Source: Acetobacter aceti | GTDB taxonomy: Bacteria; Pseudomonadota; Alphaproteobacteria; Acetobacterales; Acetobacteraceae | Assembly (NCBI RefSeq): GCF_002005445.1 | Contig: NZ_CP014692.1 | Location: 434,001 to 498,000 of the forward strand | DNA length: 64,000 nt | Direction: 5' to 3' | Shown: positions 55,719 through 64,000 of the stretch, piece by piece | Numbering within the stretch: the first letter of the stretch is position 1 | Layout of the letters: each line of letters begins with the position of its first letter | Made by a program: the position numbers and the translations under genes | The notes under the pieces: generated by a model | The model's database searches: none | Seen by the model: the letters and a program-made list of their open reading frames with translations, nothing else | What the model was told of the DNA's origin: nothing

Positions 55719-56501
55719 TCAGAAACTGTGTGATATCCCGATCGCGATGACGTGACCCGCGATGTAGCCTGACGGCACCACCGGCCCGGAGATTGAGGCT
55801 CCGCCCCCGGCAGGCTCAAAGGTCTGCCGAAGATTGGTGGCATTCACCACGCCCAGATAGCGGTAGTCGAGCAGTCCCGCTGTGTCCTTCAGGCCCGGTA
55901 TCGGGAAGGCAAAGCCTCCGACCACTTCATAGGTGAAATTCGCACCTGAATTGCCATGTGGACGATTGATCGAGCCGTCCGCGAAATAAGCCTTCGTGCG
56001 AACATGGCTCCACGTCGGTCCGAAACCGACGCCCACATAAGGGACGATCGCCATCGTATTGATGCCCAGCTTCGGAAGCGGCAACGTGTAATAGACTTCA
56101 GCAAGCGTCGCGAGCGTGCCCTGCGTTCCTGTCTGCCTGACGGGACCGTTCGCGGTCGTGATCTTGTTCGCATTATTGCCGGCATAAACAACGGCCAGAT
56201 CGAACATCAGTCCATTCGAAAATGCCCAGCCCGCAACGCCGCCCGCGGCGAATCCGGGATGCCAGTGTTCGCCCCCGCGGGCCTTCAGCGCGCTTGCGAA
56301 ACCGTTTGGTGGCGAAATGAATGTCGCCGCTCCGGCCGCGCCAAGATAGAAATTGCCCTTCGAAAATCCGTCCATGAAGGACGGAGCCGCAGTGCCGGGC
56401 GTCGTGACAGTCATCTTGGGAATGGTCTGGGCGGTCGCCATGGTCGAACCGCCGATGCTTCCCATTAGCACACAGAGGTAAAGGCACGATTTATTGATCA
56501 T
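55719..56501 (-). CDS. Outer-membrane beta-barrel protein
   Basis: 260 residues from the ATG at 56501 behind GGAAGCAAGCTC. A signal peptide is visible (SCLYLCVLMGSIGGSTMATA). Alternating strands follow (FYLGAAGAATFISP, MFDLAVVYAGNNANKI, IVPYVGVGFGPTWSHV, FTYEVVGGFAFPIPGL). It ends in a C-terminal ISHSF, as expected for an OmpA/OmpW-like barrel recognised by BamA. It could be a pore or adhesin; no specific family is clear. Confidence 0.75.
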   Translation of the reverse strand: MINKSCLYLCVLMGSIGGSTMATAQTIPKMTVTTPGTAAPSFMDGFSKGNFYLGAAGAATFISPPNGFASALKARGGEHWHPGFAAGGVAGWAFSNGLMFDLAVVYAGNNANKITTANGPVRQTGTQGTLATLAEVYYTLPLPKLGINTMAIVPYVGVGFGPTWSHVRTKAYFADGSINRPHGNSGANFTYEVVGGFAFPIPGLKDTAGLLDYRYLGVVNATNLRQTFEPAGGGASISGPVVPSGYIAGHVIAIGISHSF

Positions 56502-56635
56502 GAGCTTGCTTCCATGGCCGCGTCGCGCCGTCGAATCGTTCCACGATCCTGCCCGCTCGCTCGCGCGGAGCAAGCGGGAGGTACGGATGGTCGCCAACGG
56601 CCGCGGCGACTACGGCCGCGGCTAACCGTTCGGCT

Positions 56636-57505
56636 TTATGCCTCGACAGCCTCGAGAAGGGTCGTGGCCGCGAGTTTGCCAAGATTGTTCGACGCCAGCG
56701 GACTGTCACCTGTCAGCAGGTAACGATCGCGGTGGACCTGCCCGGTAATACCGGTGTTGAGGATCTTGACGTTGTACTTGCGCAGGTTTTCACCCACCAG
56801 CCATGCCATCGGTCCGGGAATGTAGCCGATCTCGATATTGGCTCCTGTATCCAGACTGTCCGGGAACACGCACATCTCATAGCCTTCATAGGCGAACTTG
56901 CCGCCATCGACCGCCGTGGCCAGCAGGCTGGCCGGTCCGTGGCAGAGCGAGATCGTGAAGCGCTTGTTGGCCTGCGCCCAGTGCAGGATGTCGCCGACCT
57001 GCTTGCTGAACGGGACGCCGTTGAGCACGCCGTGGCCGCCAGGGATAAACACGCCAAGATACGGAGTCTCGGCGGTGAAACCCTCACCGATCACGTCCGC
57101 CAGCTTCTTCGGCTGTTTGAGCTGCTTTTCGTATTTTTTGTAGGTGGCCTTGACGGCCTCGTCCTCGTGCGGGAACGCCCACCACTCGAACTTCACCGGA
57201 TCGCCGGAAATGGTCGCGACTTCGATTTCGAACCCGGCCGCGTCCAGATGATACATCGGCAGCAGCATTTCCACCGGATGATTGCCGGTCGAGAAAAATT
57301 CGCCACCCTTCATCATCAGATACCGCTCCTGCGAGCCGATCATCAGAATCTTCCATTTCCCGCCCTTATAGGGCTTCGGATAGGTCGTGCCGTCGAAATC
57401 CGTCTTCGAGGACGTGTACTGGGTCAGGGAATATGCCGAAGGGAAGAAGGAATCATCTTCCGCACGGTCGGGAACCGGAGCGCGGCTCAGTTGTTCATCG
57501 CTCAT
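56636..57505 (-). CDS. hchA: Hsp31-like glyoxalase III / chaperone (DJ-1/PfpI family)
   Basis: 289 residues from the ATG at 57505 behind AGGAGAAGATCC. It shows the Hsp31 pattern: [20 protein letters not shown] with the Glu79 region, [15 protein letters not shown], and [11 protein letters not shown] with the nucleophile Cys188 and His189. It closes [20 protein letters not shown]. It converts methylglyoxal to D-lactate without glutathione and also has holdase activity in E. coli. It agrees with the aldehyde theme of the island. Confidence 0.92.
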   Translation of the reverse strand: MSDEQLSRAPVPDRAEDDSFFPSAYSLTQYTSSKTDFDGTTYPKPYKGGKWKILMIGSQERYLMMKGGEFFSTGNHPVEMLLPMYHLDAAGFEIEVATISGDPVKFEWWAFPHEDEAVKATYKKYEKQLKQPKKLADVIGEGFTAETPYLGVFIPGGHGVLNGVPFSKQVGDILHWAQANKRFTISLCHGPASLLATAVDGGKFAYEGYEMCVFPDSLDTGANIEIGYIPGPMAWLVGENLRKYNVKILNTGITGQVHRDRYLLTGDSPLASNNLGKLAATTLLEAVEA

Positions 57506-57854
57506 GGATCTTCTCCTGTTGTTAAGCCCGCCGCCACCGTCTGATGCGTCGTGGATTTTCAAGGTCTTCCTGGTCCGATCATCTGGAGCGGTAAGGCATG
57601 GATCGGATCATAGCCCTTTTTATCCGGAGAAAAATGAGGGAAATCCCTCAATATATGATTTCATGATTTTCAACGCTCATATCGCCGCTGCCGGTCGTGG
57701 CTATGCACCGTCTTTTGCCTTCGCTTCATCCACAACATTTCTTGCGGGGCGAGGAAAAATGTAAAAATGCGAAAGTTTGTCGTCTTTTTTCGTAACCGGC
57801 GGCATGCCGGATGACATATTATTGATCGCAATCAGATAATCAGAAGGCTCCCAA

Positions 57855-57901
57855 GGGACAGAGGGACAGAGGGACAGAGGGACAGAGGGACAGAGGGACA
57901 G
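57855..57901. repeat. 8-bp tandem repeat (gggacaga, about six copies)
   Basis: Five full copies and one partial copy of gggacaga in direct tandem. The array length is not a multiple of three, so slippage would shift any reading frame crossing it. A minus-strand frame (57701-57997) crosses it but has no other evidence of being a gene. Confidence 0.85.
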
Positions 57902-58057
57902 CGCGATGAGCCAAATACTCGCTTTGGGAGCCAGTGGCGGACTCGTCAGGCCAGCGATGCTCTCCAATTCCGTCCACTCCGCACGACTGTTTGTCATGGA
58001 GGCGAGTAAGGTTTCCTCCTGAAAATATCAGGATATTTTTGTAGGGGGCACTACGGG

Positions 58058-58414
58058 GATGACCTGATCAAGGCGCTCGATGGTATCGATGTCGTGTTCT
58101 CAAATCTGGGCCTATACAGGATGATGGATTTCGCGCAGCCGCTGGTGGCTGCGACGAAACGACATGACACGCGGCATCTTTTGCGGACTGCGACGGGCGG
58201 CATTTATGACGAGTTCCCCAAGGGGACGGGACGCCGCGACCTTCCGATGGAACTGGCTGAGGAACGATCTGTCGACCTCCGAAGCCGTCGTGATGAAAAA
58301 AGGGCAGAAAATCACGGGCGATCCCATTTCCCGGCGTACGACGGCGACACTCGTCATGAACGTGATGAATCACCCGGAACGCTATATCGGCGAATCGCCG
58401 GGCGTCAGTTCGAT
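58058..58414 (+). pseudogene. NAD(P)-binding NmrA/SDR-like gene, truncated and frameshifted
   Basis: One frame reads DLIKALDGIDVVFSNLGLYR, then MMDFAQPLVAATKRHDTRHL and TATGGIYDEFP. After about 58235 the similarity continues in another frame (NWLRNDLSTSEAVVMKKGQK, then ITGDPISRRTTATLVMNVMN). The N-terminal cofactor motif is missing. It is a decayed relative of atypical SDRs in the NmrA group, near the tandem repeat. Confidence 0.6.
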
Positions 58415-58518
58415 CTGGCCACGATCATATGTGACTGCGTCAGAGAGCGCGGAAAACGAAAAACTTTTTTGTAGGAAGGATGCGATCGGTCATGCTCCGC
58501 ACACAATTCCTGTGCGAG

Positions 58519-59418
58519 TCACGCATGCTGCCCGCCGAGATGCGTGTCGCGGTTCCATCTGTCTCGCACGATTGAAACAAGGGCGCTTACTCTGGAATGA
58601 CTTTTGGGCCGGTGTCCGATCATCAGCGGCAGCGCCGCGGGACCGTCCGCGAGTTGCCGGACCAGAACGCCAGGCAAAAGGAACTGAGACATGAATGTCG
58701 GCAGGAGCGAGAAGCCATTGACCGCCCGTATGAGAGAGAATGCTGAGGCTGTATTGCCGGCTTCGTGGGTCGGTTCGAGCGACAGGTTCTTCTGCTGGGC
58801 CCATGTTTCGATCGTGCGCCACAGAGCGGGCGCCGACTGGCGGGCGACTGAAACATAGGTTTTCCAGACCAGATCAATGTAACCAATTTCTGCCTGTTGT
58901 GCGAGAGGGTGCCCGACAGACAGAAAAAGGCTGATTTCGTTATGGCCTATGACGTCGAAGTGGATATCTGGCGCATCTTCATCCTGACGCAGGAATGCGA
59001 TGTCGATTGCGCTGTTCCGCAGGGCGTCGATGAGGCGCGGCGAAGACGCTCCCATGATCCGTATTTCCGCCGTGCTGGAATATGCCGCGACGATCTGTCT
59101 GAGGCGAGGCAGGATCGTATCTTCAAGGCCGGGTAGAATGCCGACACGAAGAATCGTGGGCGCGCTTCTGGTCGCGGCAACGGCATCGTCGACCTGTTCG
59201 AGAATATGACGGCAATATTTCAGAAATATGAAGCCGGCGTCGGTCAGATAGATGCCCCGTGATTTTCGGTCGAACAATTTGACGCCCAGGCTTTCCTCCA
59301 GATCGAGAAGTTGTCGACTGAGAGAGGGTTGCGAGGTGTGTAATTGGGATCGCGCCGCGCCGGAGACGCTGCCGCTGTCGGCCACGGCGACGAAATAACG
59401 GATATGGCGCAGTTCCAC
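58519..59418 (-). CDS. LysR-family transcriptional regulator
   Basis: A 299-residue regulator. The N-terminal helix-turn-helix is MELRHIRYFVAVADSGSVSG, then AARSQLHTSQPSLSRQL. The effector-binding domain runs to about residue 290. It is divergent from the dehydrogenase gene at 59556 with about 140 bases between, the classic layout for LysR control of a neighbouring operon. Ligand unknown. The C-terminus (MIGHRPKSHSRVSALVSIVR) fits the family. Confidence 0.9.
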   Translation of the reverse strand: MELRHIRYFVAVADSGSVSGAARSQLHTSQPSLSRQLLDLEESLGVKLFDRKSRGIYLTDAGFIFLKYCRHILEQVDDAVAATRSAPTILRVGILPGLEDTILPRLRQIVAAYSSTAEIRIMGASSPRLIDALRNSAIDIAFLRQDEDAPDIHFDVIGHNEISLFLSVGHPLAQQAEIGYIDLVWKTYVSVARQSAPALWRTIETWAQQKNLSLEPTHEAGNTASAFSLIRAVNGFSLLPTFMSQFLLPGVLVRQLADGPAALPLMIGHRPKSHSRVSALVSIVRDRWNRDTHLGGQHA

Positions 59419-59555
59419 CCATGCCTCTCAAGCATTTCTCGTAGAGGTATCAAGTCTTAGAAACTCTGGCAACGAGACGTTATGCGTTCTCCATGCCTGA
59501 AACCCGACCGCCGTTTTCGACGCTATTAGTCCGTGTCCCGGGAGAGAACGAAATC

Positions 59556-60497
59556 ATGAATACGATACGAAAGATTGGCATCATTGGATGTGGCGTCATC
59601 GGGGCGAGCTGGGCCGCCTATTATCTGGCGCGGGGCTTCGATGTCAGCGCGACCGATCCGGCGCCGGACGCGGAACGGCAACTGCGCGAACTCATCGCGC
59701 GGGACTGGCGCCTTCTCAGCAGGATAGGACTGTCGCCGGGTGCCTCGATGGACCGGTTGAGCTTCAATGCCGACCCTGTGGCAGCGTTGGCGGATGTGGA
59801 TTTCATACAGGAGAACGGTCCCGAGCGCGTCGACATCAAGCGCGCCCTGCTTGCGGAAATCACCCCCGCCATTCGCGAAGACGTGATCATCGCTAGTTCG
59901 ACATCAGGCATCCGGATATCAGACATTCAGGGCGCAGCCATTCATCCGGAGCGCGTGGTGCTCGGTCATCCGTTCAACCCGCCGCATCTGATTCCGCTGG
60001 TGGAGGTGGTCGGCGGTAAAGAGACCTCGCCAGAAGTGATTGAGCGAACGCTCCGGTTCTACCGCGATATCGGCAAGAAAGCGATCCATGTCCGGCGCGA
60101 GGTCAAAGGACACGTGGCGAACCGGTTGCAGGCGGCCCTTTTTCGCGAGGCCTTTTCTCTCGTTCACGAAGGAGTGGCCTCCGTCGCGGATGTCGACGCG
60201 GCAATCTCTCACGGACCTGGTCTGCGTTGGGCGCTTCTGGGACCGTTCATGAACCTGAATCTGTCCGGTGGCAGTGGCGGCATCGCCCATGTGATCGATC
60301 ATCTGGGGCCACCGATTGAAACATGGTGGGCGGACCTTGGAACACTTTCGTCCTTCACGCCCGAAATCAAGGCGGAAGCCGTCGAGGGGATCAGGGATGA
60401 ACTCGGCGGGCACGCGGTGGCTGATGTCGAAAATCAGCGCGACGACGTTCTGATTCAGCTTCTCACACTGAAGGACAAGGCGGCAGACCTGCCCTGA
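59556..60497 (+). CDS. 3-hydroxyacyl-CoA dehydrogenase-family enzyme
   Basis: 313 residues from the ATG at 59556 behind GGGAGAG. NAD motif IGIIGCGVIGASWAAYYL near the start, VDFIQENGPERVDIKRALLA, then HPFNPPHLIPLVEVVGGKET, the catalytic His segment of the family. VKGHVANRLQAALFREAFSL begins the helical dimerisation domain. The size and motifs are closest to L-carnitine or L-gulonate 3-dehydrogenases rather than fatty-acid FadB. It is followed by a CoA transferase and a propeller protein. Confidence 0.88.
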   Translation: MNTIRKIGIIGCGVIGASWAAYYLARGFDVSATDPAPDAERQLRELIARDWRLLSRIGLSPGASMDRLSFNADPVAALADVDFIQENGPERVDIKRALLAEITPAIREDVIIASSTSGIRISDIQGAAIHPERVVLGHPFNPPHLIPLVEVVGGKETSPEVIERTLRFYRDIGKKAIHVRREVKGHVANRLQAALFREAFSLVHEGVASVADVDAAISHGPGLRWALLGPFMNLNLSGGSGGIAHVIDHLGPPIETWWADLGTLSSFTPEIKAEAVEGIRDELGGHAVADVENQRDDVLIQLLTLKDKAADLP

Positions 60498-60531
60498 CCG
60501 CAATTTTCCACTGTCACGTGAGGCGCACATT

Positions 60532-62025
60532 ATGGACATGACGATTGAAGACCGCATTCGGCGTGCGCTTTCGACGCCGCTCACGTCGGATGATACGATT
60601 GATCCTGCGCGGGAGTTGCAGGACGTTCTGACCTCTGTCGGTCTGGATAGCGGTGATTCGGGTGGCGCGATCACGTTTCTGGGCAAGGATCCGATCATTT
60701 CGAGCCCTTGGCCCCTGGCGACGATGGCCGCCGTTTCGCTGATGGCCAAGGCCGTGGCTTTTGCGAGCGTGTGGAAGGACCGGACGGGGGAAGGTCAGGA
60801 TCTGTCCGTCGACCTTCGCTCGGTGCTGCACCGGCTTTGCCCGTTTTACGACCGGAAATGGGAGCTGCTGAACGGCTATCCGCCCGGCGCTCCTTCCGAT
60901 CCGGTCAACCCGTTCATGCCGAGTTATATGTACCAGACCCGTGATGAACGCTGGATACAATTGCTCAACATCTATCCGACGACGAAAAGCCGGGCGCTCG
61001 CCCTGCTCGGTTGCAACGACAGCGTGACGGCGGTTGCTGCGGCTGTTCGGAAGCATGACGGCCTTGCTCTGGAAGAGCATTTTAACGCAGCAGGATTACA
61101 GGCAACGCTCGTCCGCACCGCCGACGAATTCCTCGCGACGGAGCAGTTTTCGTACCTCAAGGATATGCCGCTGGTCGAGATCACGAAAATTGGCGATAGT
61201 GATCCCGTGCCATTCAGGCCGTCGCCCCGAACGCCGTTGGACGGCATTCGGGCCACGGGGGTCGGCCATGTGATCGCGGGGGCGGGACTGGGGCGGGCTC
61301 TTGCCCATCACGGCGCGGACGTTCTCAATATATGGACTCCCAGCGACTTCGAGGTCGACCTCGTCTATTACAGCGCCAATGTCGGCATGCGTTCGTCGAT
61401 ACTCGACCTGAAGGCCGCCGAGGGCATGTCGCGCTTCAGGGAACTGATACGGGGCGCGGACGTCTTCTTTTCGAACCGTCGCCCCGGTTATCTGGCGCGT
61501 CACAACCTGACGGCGGAGCAGTTGGCGGAAATCAATCCCGGCCTGATCCATGTAGACATGTCGCTCTACGGCTGGAGGGGGCCTTGGGCGGATCGGATCG
61601 GGTTCGATCAGAATGCCGGTGGTGTGAGCGGCGTCTTTACGGGCGAGGGCACGTCTGAACGACCGAAGCTCACCGAAATTTTCGTCGTGAACGATTTTGC
61701 GATGTCGTGGATTTCGAGTGTCGCCGTCGCGGCCGCGTTGCGTCGGCGTGCCGTGGAAGGCGGGAGTTATCGCATCCGCATCTCACTGGCGCGCTTGTCG
61801 CTCTGGCTGCTGCATATGGGCATTTTCGACAAATCCTATGCGGCCGCGATCGCGGGAACGGCTGGCGGGCATGAATATCTCGATCCAGAACTGTTTCAGG
61901 CTGAGACACCGTGCGGCCATTATCAGGGTGTGACCGATCAGGTGAAAATGTCGCGTACGCCGGGTTTCTACGCGACGCCACTCGTGCCCAGGGGAGCGAG
62001 CAGGCCGGAGTGGCTTTCGGTCTGA
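60532..62025 (+). CDS. Class III (CaiB/BaiF) CoA transferase, two-lobe form
   Basis: A 497-residue protein. The C-terminal 270 residues carry the standard order: LDGIRATGVGHVIAGAGLGR, ALAHHGADVLNIW, RSSILDLKAAEG, ADVFFSNRRPGYLARHNL, INPGLIHVDMSLYGWRGPW, and DQNAGGVSGVFTGEGTSE with the catalytic Asp region. The first 220 residues look like the second half of another family member (RTGEGQDLSVDLRSVL, FMPSYMYQTRDERWIQLLNI). This two-lobe arrangement occurs in a known subgroup. It moves CoA between organic acids; partner acids unknown. Confidence 0.82.
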   Translation: MDMTIEDRIRRALSTPLTSDDTIDPARELQDVLTSVGLDSGDSGGAITFLGKDPIISSPWPLATMAAVSLMAKAVAFASVWKDRTGEGQDLSVDLRSVLHRLCPFYDRKWELLNGYPPGAPSDPVNPFMPSYMYQTRDERWIQLLNIYPTTKSRALALLGCNDSVTAVAAAVRKHDGLALEEHFNAAGLQATLVRTADEFLATEQFSYLKDMPLVEITKIGDSDPVPFRPSPRTPLDGIRATGVGHVIAGAGLGRALAHHGADVLNIWTPSDFEVDLVYYSANVGMRSSILDLKAAEGMSRFRELIRGADVFFSNRRPGYLARHNLTAEQLAEINPGLIHVDMSLYGWRGPWADRIGFDQNAGGVSGVFTGEGTSERPKLTEIFVVNDFAMSWISSVAVAAALRRRAVEGGSYRIRISLARLSLWLLHMGIFDKSYAAAIAGTAGGHEYLDPELFQAETPCGHYQGVTDQVKMSRTPGFYATPLVPRGASRPEWLSV

Positions 62026-62079
62026 TGGAACGCGTCAGCGCGCCGGTCTTTCCGGCGAAAGGCATCGGAGGGAATATTC

Positions 62080-62982
62080 ATGAATAACCACAATGCTTCA
62101 AAGGGGCGGCTGGCTCTGCTCGACGTCTTCGAGAGTCATGTGATCGTCATTGATCTGGCGTCGGGAAAGATCGTGTTGACCGTTGACGGGAGCGGGCATC
62201 CCGATGGCATTCAGGTCGATGCGTCGGCGGGCTATATCTACTGGACGGATATGGGCGCGAAGCGGGAGGGCGAAGATTTCTTCGCGCCGGATGGCAGGAT
62301 CATGCGCTGCAAGCTGGATGGTTCAGGATCGACCGAACTGGTTGGCGGCGGGGCGGTCCATACTCCGAAGCAACTGGTGCTCGTACCAGACCACAGGATG
62401 CTGTATTGGTGTGACCGCGAAGGTGGCCGCGTCATGCGCGCGGGCACGGATGGCAGCGGCCTGACCACGCTGGTTGAACGTGGCCGCGGCGGACCGATAC
62501 CACGCGACAAAATGGATCAATGTGTGGGTATCGTGGTCGATCAGGCGCGCGGGCAGATGTACTGGACGCAGAAAGGGCCGCCCAAGGGAGGGCGCGGCAG
62601 GATTTTCCGGGCGGACCTCGATATTCCGCAAGGCGAAACGCCATGGAACAGGTCCGACATCGTCCTGCTTCTCGATCATTTGCCCGAACCCATCGACCTC
62701 GAAATAGACCACCGGAACGGTTTTCTCTACTGGACCGATCGTGGTGTCGAACCCGATGGAAACTCGCTCAACCGCGCGCGTATCACCGACGTCGGCCTCG
62801 CATCGCACGAGGTTGTAGCCCGGGGCTTCAAGGAGGCAATCGGAATGGCCCTCGTTCCTTCTGGAGAAGTCGCCTACGTGTCGGACCTCTCGGGAAAGGT
62901 CTACGAGGTCGCTCTGCAGACAGGAGAGAAGACCGCCGTCTTCGACTTGGGGCGACCCGTCACCGGCATTGCATTTTTCTGA
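62080..62982 (+). CDS. YWTD beta-propeller protein
   Basis: A 300-residue protein with repeated propeller blades of the LDL-receptor class B type. YIYWTDMGAKREGEDFFAPD, MLYWCDREGGRVMRAGTDGS, MYWTQKGPPKGGRGRIFRAD and FLYWTDRGVEPDGNSLNRAR occur about 45 residues apart. It has no signal peptide. Such proteins act as ligand binders or, with SMP-30 relatives, as lactonases; no catalytic residues are certain. It is the last gene of the dehydrogenase/CoA-transferase unit. Confidence 0.75.
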   Translation: MNNHNASKGRLALLDVFESHVIVIDLASGKIVLTVDGSGHPDGIQVDASAGYIYWTDMGAKREGEDFFAPDGRIMRCKLDGSGSTELVGGGAVHTPKQLVLVPDHRMLYWCDREGGRVMRAGTDGSGLTTLVERGRGGPIPRDKMDQCVGIVVDQARGQMYWTQKGPPKGGRGRIFRADLDIPQGETPWNRSDIVLLLDHLPEPIDLEIDHRNGFLYWTDRGVEPDGNSLNRARITDVGLASHEVVARGFKEAIGMALVPSGEVAYVSDLSGKVYEVALQTGEKTAVFDLGRPVTGIAFF

Positions 62983-63247
62983 CCGGGCGTCCGCACCATC
63001 TCTCATGCCATGAGAGAAATCCCTCATTCCAGCGGCGGCATATCTTATGCCGCCGGTTCCGTGCAGGGTTGTGGCGGGAACCAGGACAAGCCGGCAGCAC
63101 CGCTATCCGGCCATCTTTTTCGGGAATGACGCGAAGAATGTCCTCCCGTGAGAGAGAGGCTGCTCTTTCGTTGCCCGTCCGATTTCGTTTAGACCTTATA
63201 TAACATAGGATCAGGTTCCCTGAACCAGCCTATGGGGAAATGCAGTT
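62983..63247. other. Intergenic region before the efflux operon
   Basis: About 265 bases, with tgagagaaatccctcatt near 63009 (imperfect dyad; a similar aatgagggaaatccctcaa lies near 57634) and cgtgagagagagg near 63149. No gene seen. It should hold the efflux-operon promoter. Confidence 0.35.
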
Positions 63248-63544
63248 ATGCGTGCGCATCCGATCATGCCAGACAGGAAAAAAAAATTTTCGACCGAATC
63301 TGCGGGTCTCGCACTTCCTTTTCTCCTGTGCGGCTGCTCATCCGCGCCCTTGCAGAACGTTCTGGGGTCTTTCTTTCCTTCATGGATGATCTGCGTCGTT
63401 CTGGGCGCCGTATCGTCCGCTCTTCTGAGGGCGCTGATCGGCATGTTCGGCGTGCATGAAGCCGTGCCGGTCCCCATGCTGACATACCTTGCATTCGCGC
63501 TTTTCATCACATTCCTTATCTGGCTTCTGGTTTTCGGACACTGA
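63248..63544 (+). CDS. YtcA-family small lipoprotein
   Basis: A 98-residue protein with a basic start, a signal sequence and the lipobox LLCGC. Two further membrane helices follow (WMICVVLGAVSSALLRALIG and LTYLAFALFITFLIWLLVFG). It resembles YtcA, which sits upstream of mdtN-type adaptor genes in enterobacteria. The next gene here is an HlyD-type adaptor, which fits. It probably supports an aromatic-compound efflux system; the role of YtcA itself is unknown. Confidence 0.75.
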   Translation: MRAHPIMPDRKKKFSTESAGLALPFLLCGCSSAPLQNVLGSFFPSWMICVVLGAVSSALLRALIGMFGVHEAVPVPMLTYLAFALFITFLIWLLVFGH

Positions 63545-63546
63545 AC

Positions 63547-64000
63547 ATGAGACGCTTCCAGTTCTCTCCCGCACGGATCGGCGGAATTGCGCTTCTCGTT
63601 CTTTCCCTGTTCGGGTGTACGGTTCTCGGCATCTTTGTCCTCGATCGGCTGCACCAGCGACCGAGGACGGAAGACGCCTATCTTTCGGCGGACATTGTCC
63701 ATCTTGCCCCCGAAGTCAGCGGACGTATCGTTTCTCTCGCCATCCGGGATAACCAGCACGTTCAGCGCGGGCAGGTTCTTTTCGTCATCGACCCCGAGCC
63801 GTTTGAATATCGCGTCCAGCAGGCTGAGGCGCAGGTCGAAAATCTCAGGGCGCAGATCGACGTTCAGACCAATCAGGTCAGCTCGCAGCTTTCCCGCGCG
63901 GGTGCCGAGGCAAGCAGTGTCAATGGCGCCCGCGCCCGTCTTTCTCTCGCGCAGGCCACCCAGGCGCGTCTGGAGCCTTTGACCCGCCAGGGATTCGTGA
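63547..64000 (+). CDS. HlyD-family membrane fusion protein (MdtN-like), 5' part
   Basis: The first 151 residues are visible, and the gene runs off the window edge. One N-terminal membrane helix (RIGGIALLVLSLFGCTVLGI) precedes the barrel-sandwich domain (EDAYLSADIVHLAPEVSGRI, DNQHVQRGQVLFVIDP). Then comes the start of the coiled coil (EYRVQQAEAQVENLRAQIDV). It links an inner-membrane pump, probably a FUSC protein beyond the edge, to the outer membrane. It follows ytcA by two bases. Confidence 0.88.
   Translation, partial: MRRFQFSPARIGGIALLVLSLFGCTVLGIFVLDRLHQRPRTEDAYLSADIVHLAPEVSGRIVSLAIRDNQHVQRGQVLFVIDPEPFEYRVQQAEAQVENLRAQIDVQTNQVSSQLSRAGAEASSVNGARARLSLAQATQARLEPLTRQGFV

Noticed and set aside
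57855..57901. CRISPR-like array
   Set aside because: The units are 8 bp with no spacers, and no cas genes are near.

Overview
The window looks like chromosome from an acetic acid bacterium (Acetobacteraceae, Alphaproteobacteria). I infer this from the GC-rich coding style, the alphaproteobacterial ALA synthase, the tkt-gap-pgk glycolytic cluster, a SUF-only Fe-S operon led by an Rrf2 regulator, and several periplasmic oxidase genes. Genus and species cannot be fixed from sequence reading alone.

Layout. 1-9.4 kb is mostly core: the tail of an MFS transporter, a hybrid histidine kinase, apt, a FUSC membrane protein, leuB and tag. An AT-rich insert with an M15 peptidoglycan peptidase gene sits among them. 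9.4-11.4 kb is an IS graveyard (IS5 and IS481 remnants). It contains a freestanding gene for a 115-residue peptide with a double-glycine bacteriocin-type leader and a Cys/Pro/Gly repeat core, closed by a strong terminator. 11.4-18.4 kb is core again: mscS, typA, an SMP-30 gene and a feoA-feoB-small Cys-rich membrane protein operon. 18.4-21 kb is a second IS-scarred patch with a prohibitin-like gene. It ends at a tRNA-Arg(CCU) gene split by a group I intron.

21.5-34 kb carries pgk, gap and a degenerate transketolase-like gene on the minus strand, then a lipoprotein, hemA, a secreted Ala/Pro-rich protein, DUF445 and a divergent PEP carboxylase-like gene. 34-40.6 kb is a compact suf operon: Rrf2 regulator, sufB, sufC, sufD, sufS, sufU, sufT and an A-type carrier, with several ATGA overlaps.

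40.6-63 kb is an accessory region. It holds an IS630 remnant, a TetR regulator, a Baeyer-Villiger-type monooxygenase coupled to a patatin-like hydrolase, and a three-subunit periplasmic molybdenum hydroxylase (2Fe-2S subunit, MoCo subunit with a frameshift, triheme cytochrome c). It also holds several NAD(P)-dependent oxidoreductases, a Na+/H+ antiporter, a LuxR-type solo, an outer-membrane barrel protein, an Hsp31-like glyoxalase, a LysR regulator, and a dehydrogenase/CoA-transferase/beta-propeller group. I read it as a catabolic and detoxification island for carbonyl compounds; the substrate is unknown. The right edge starts a ytcA-HlyD efflux operon that runs out of the window.

The most novel items are the double-glycine-leader repeat peptide between inward-facing IS481 remnants and the intron-split tRNA-Arg(CCU). 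Next come two metabolic enzymes that have lost catalytic residues, and the split molybdenum-enzyme gene.
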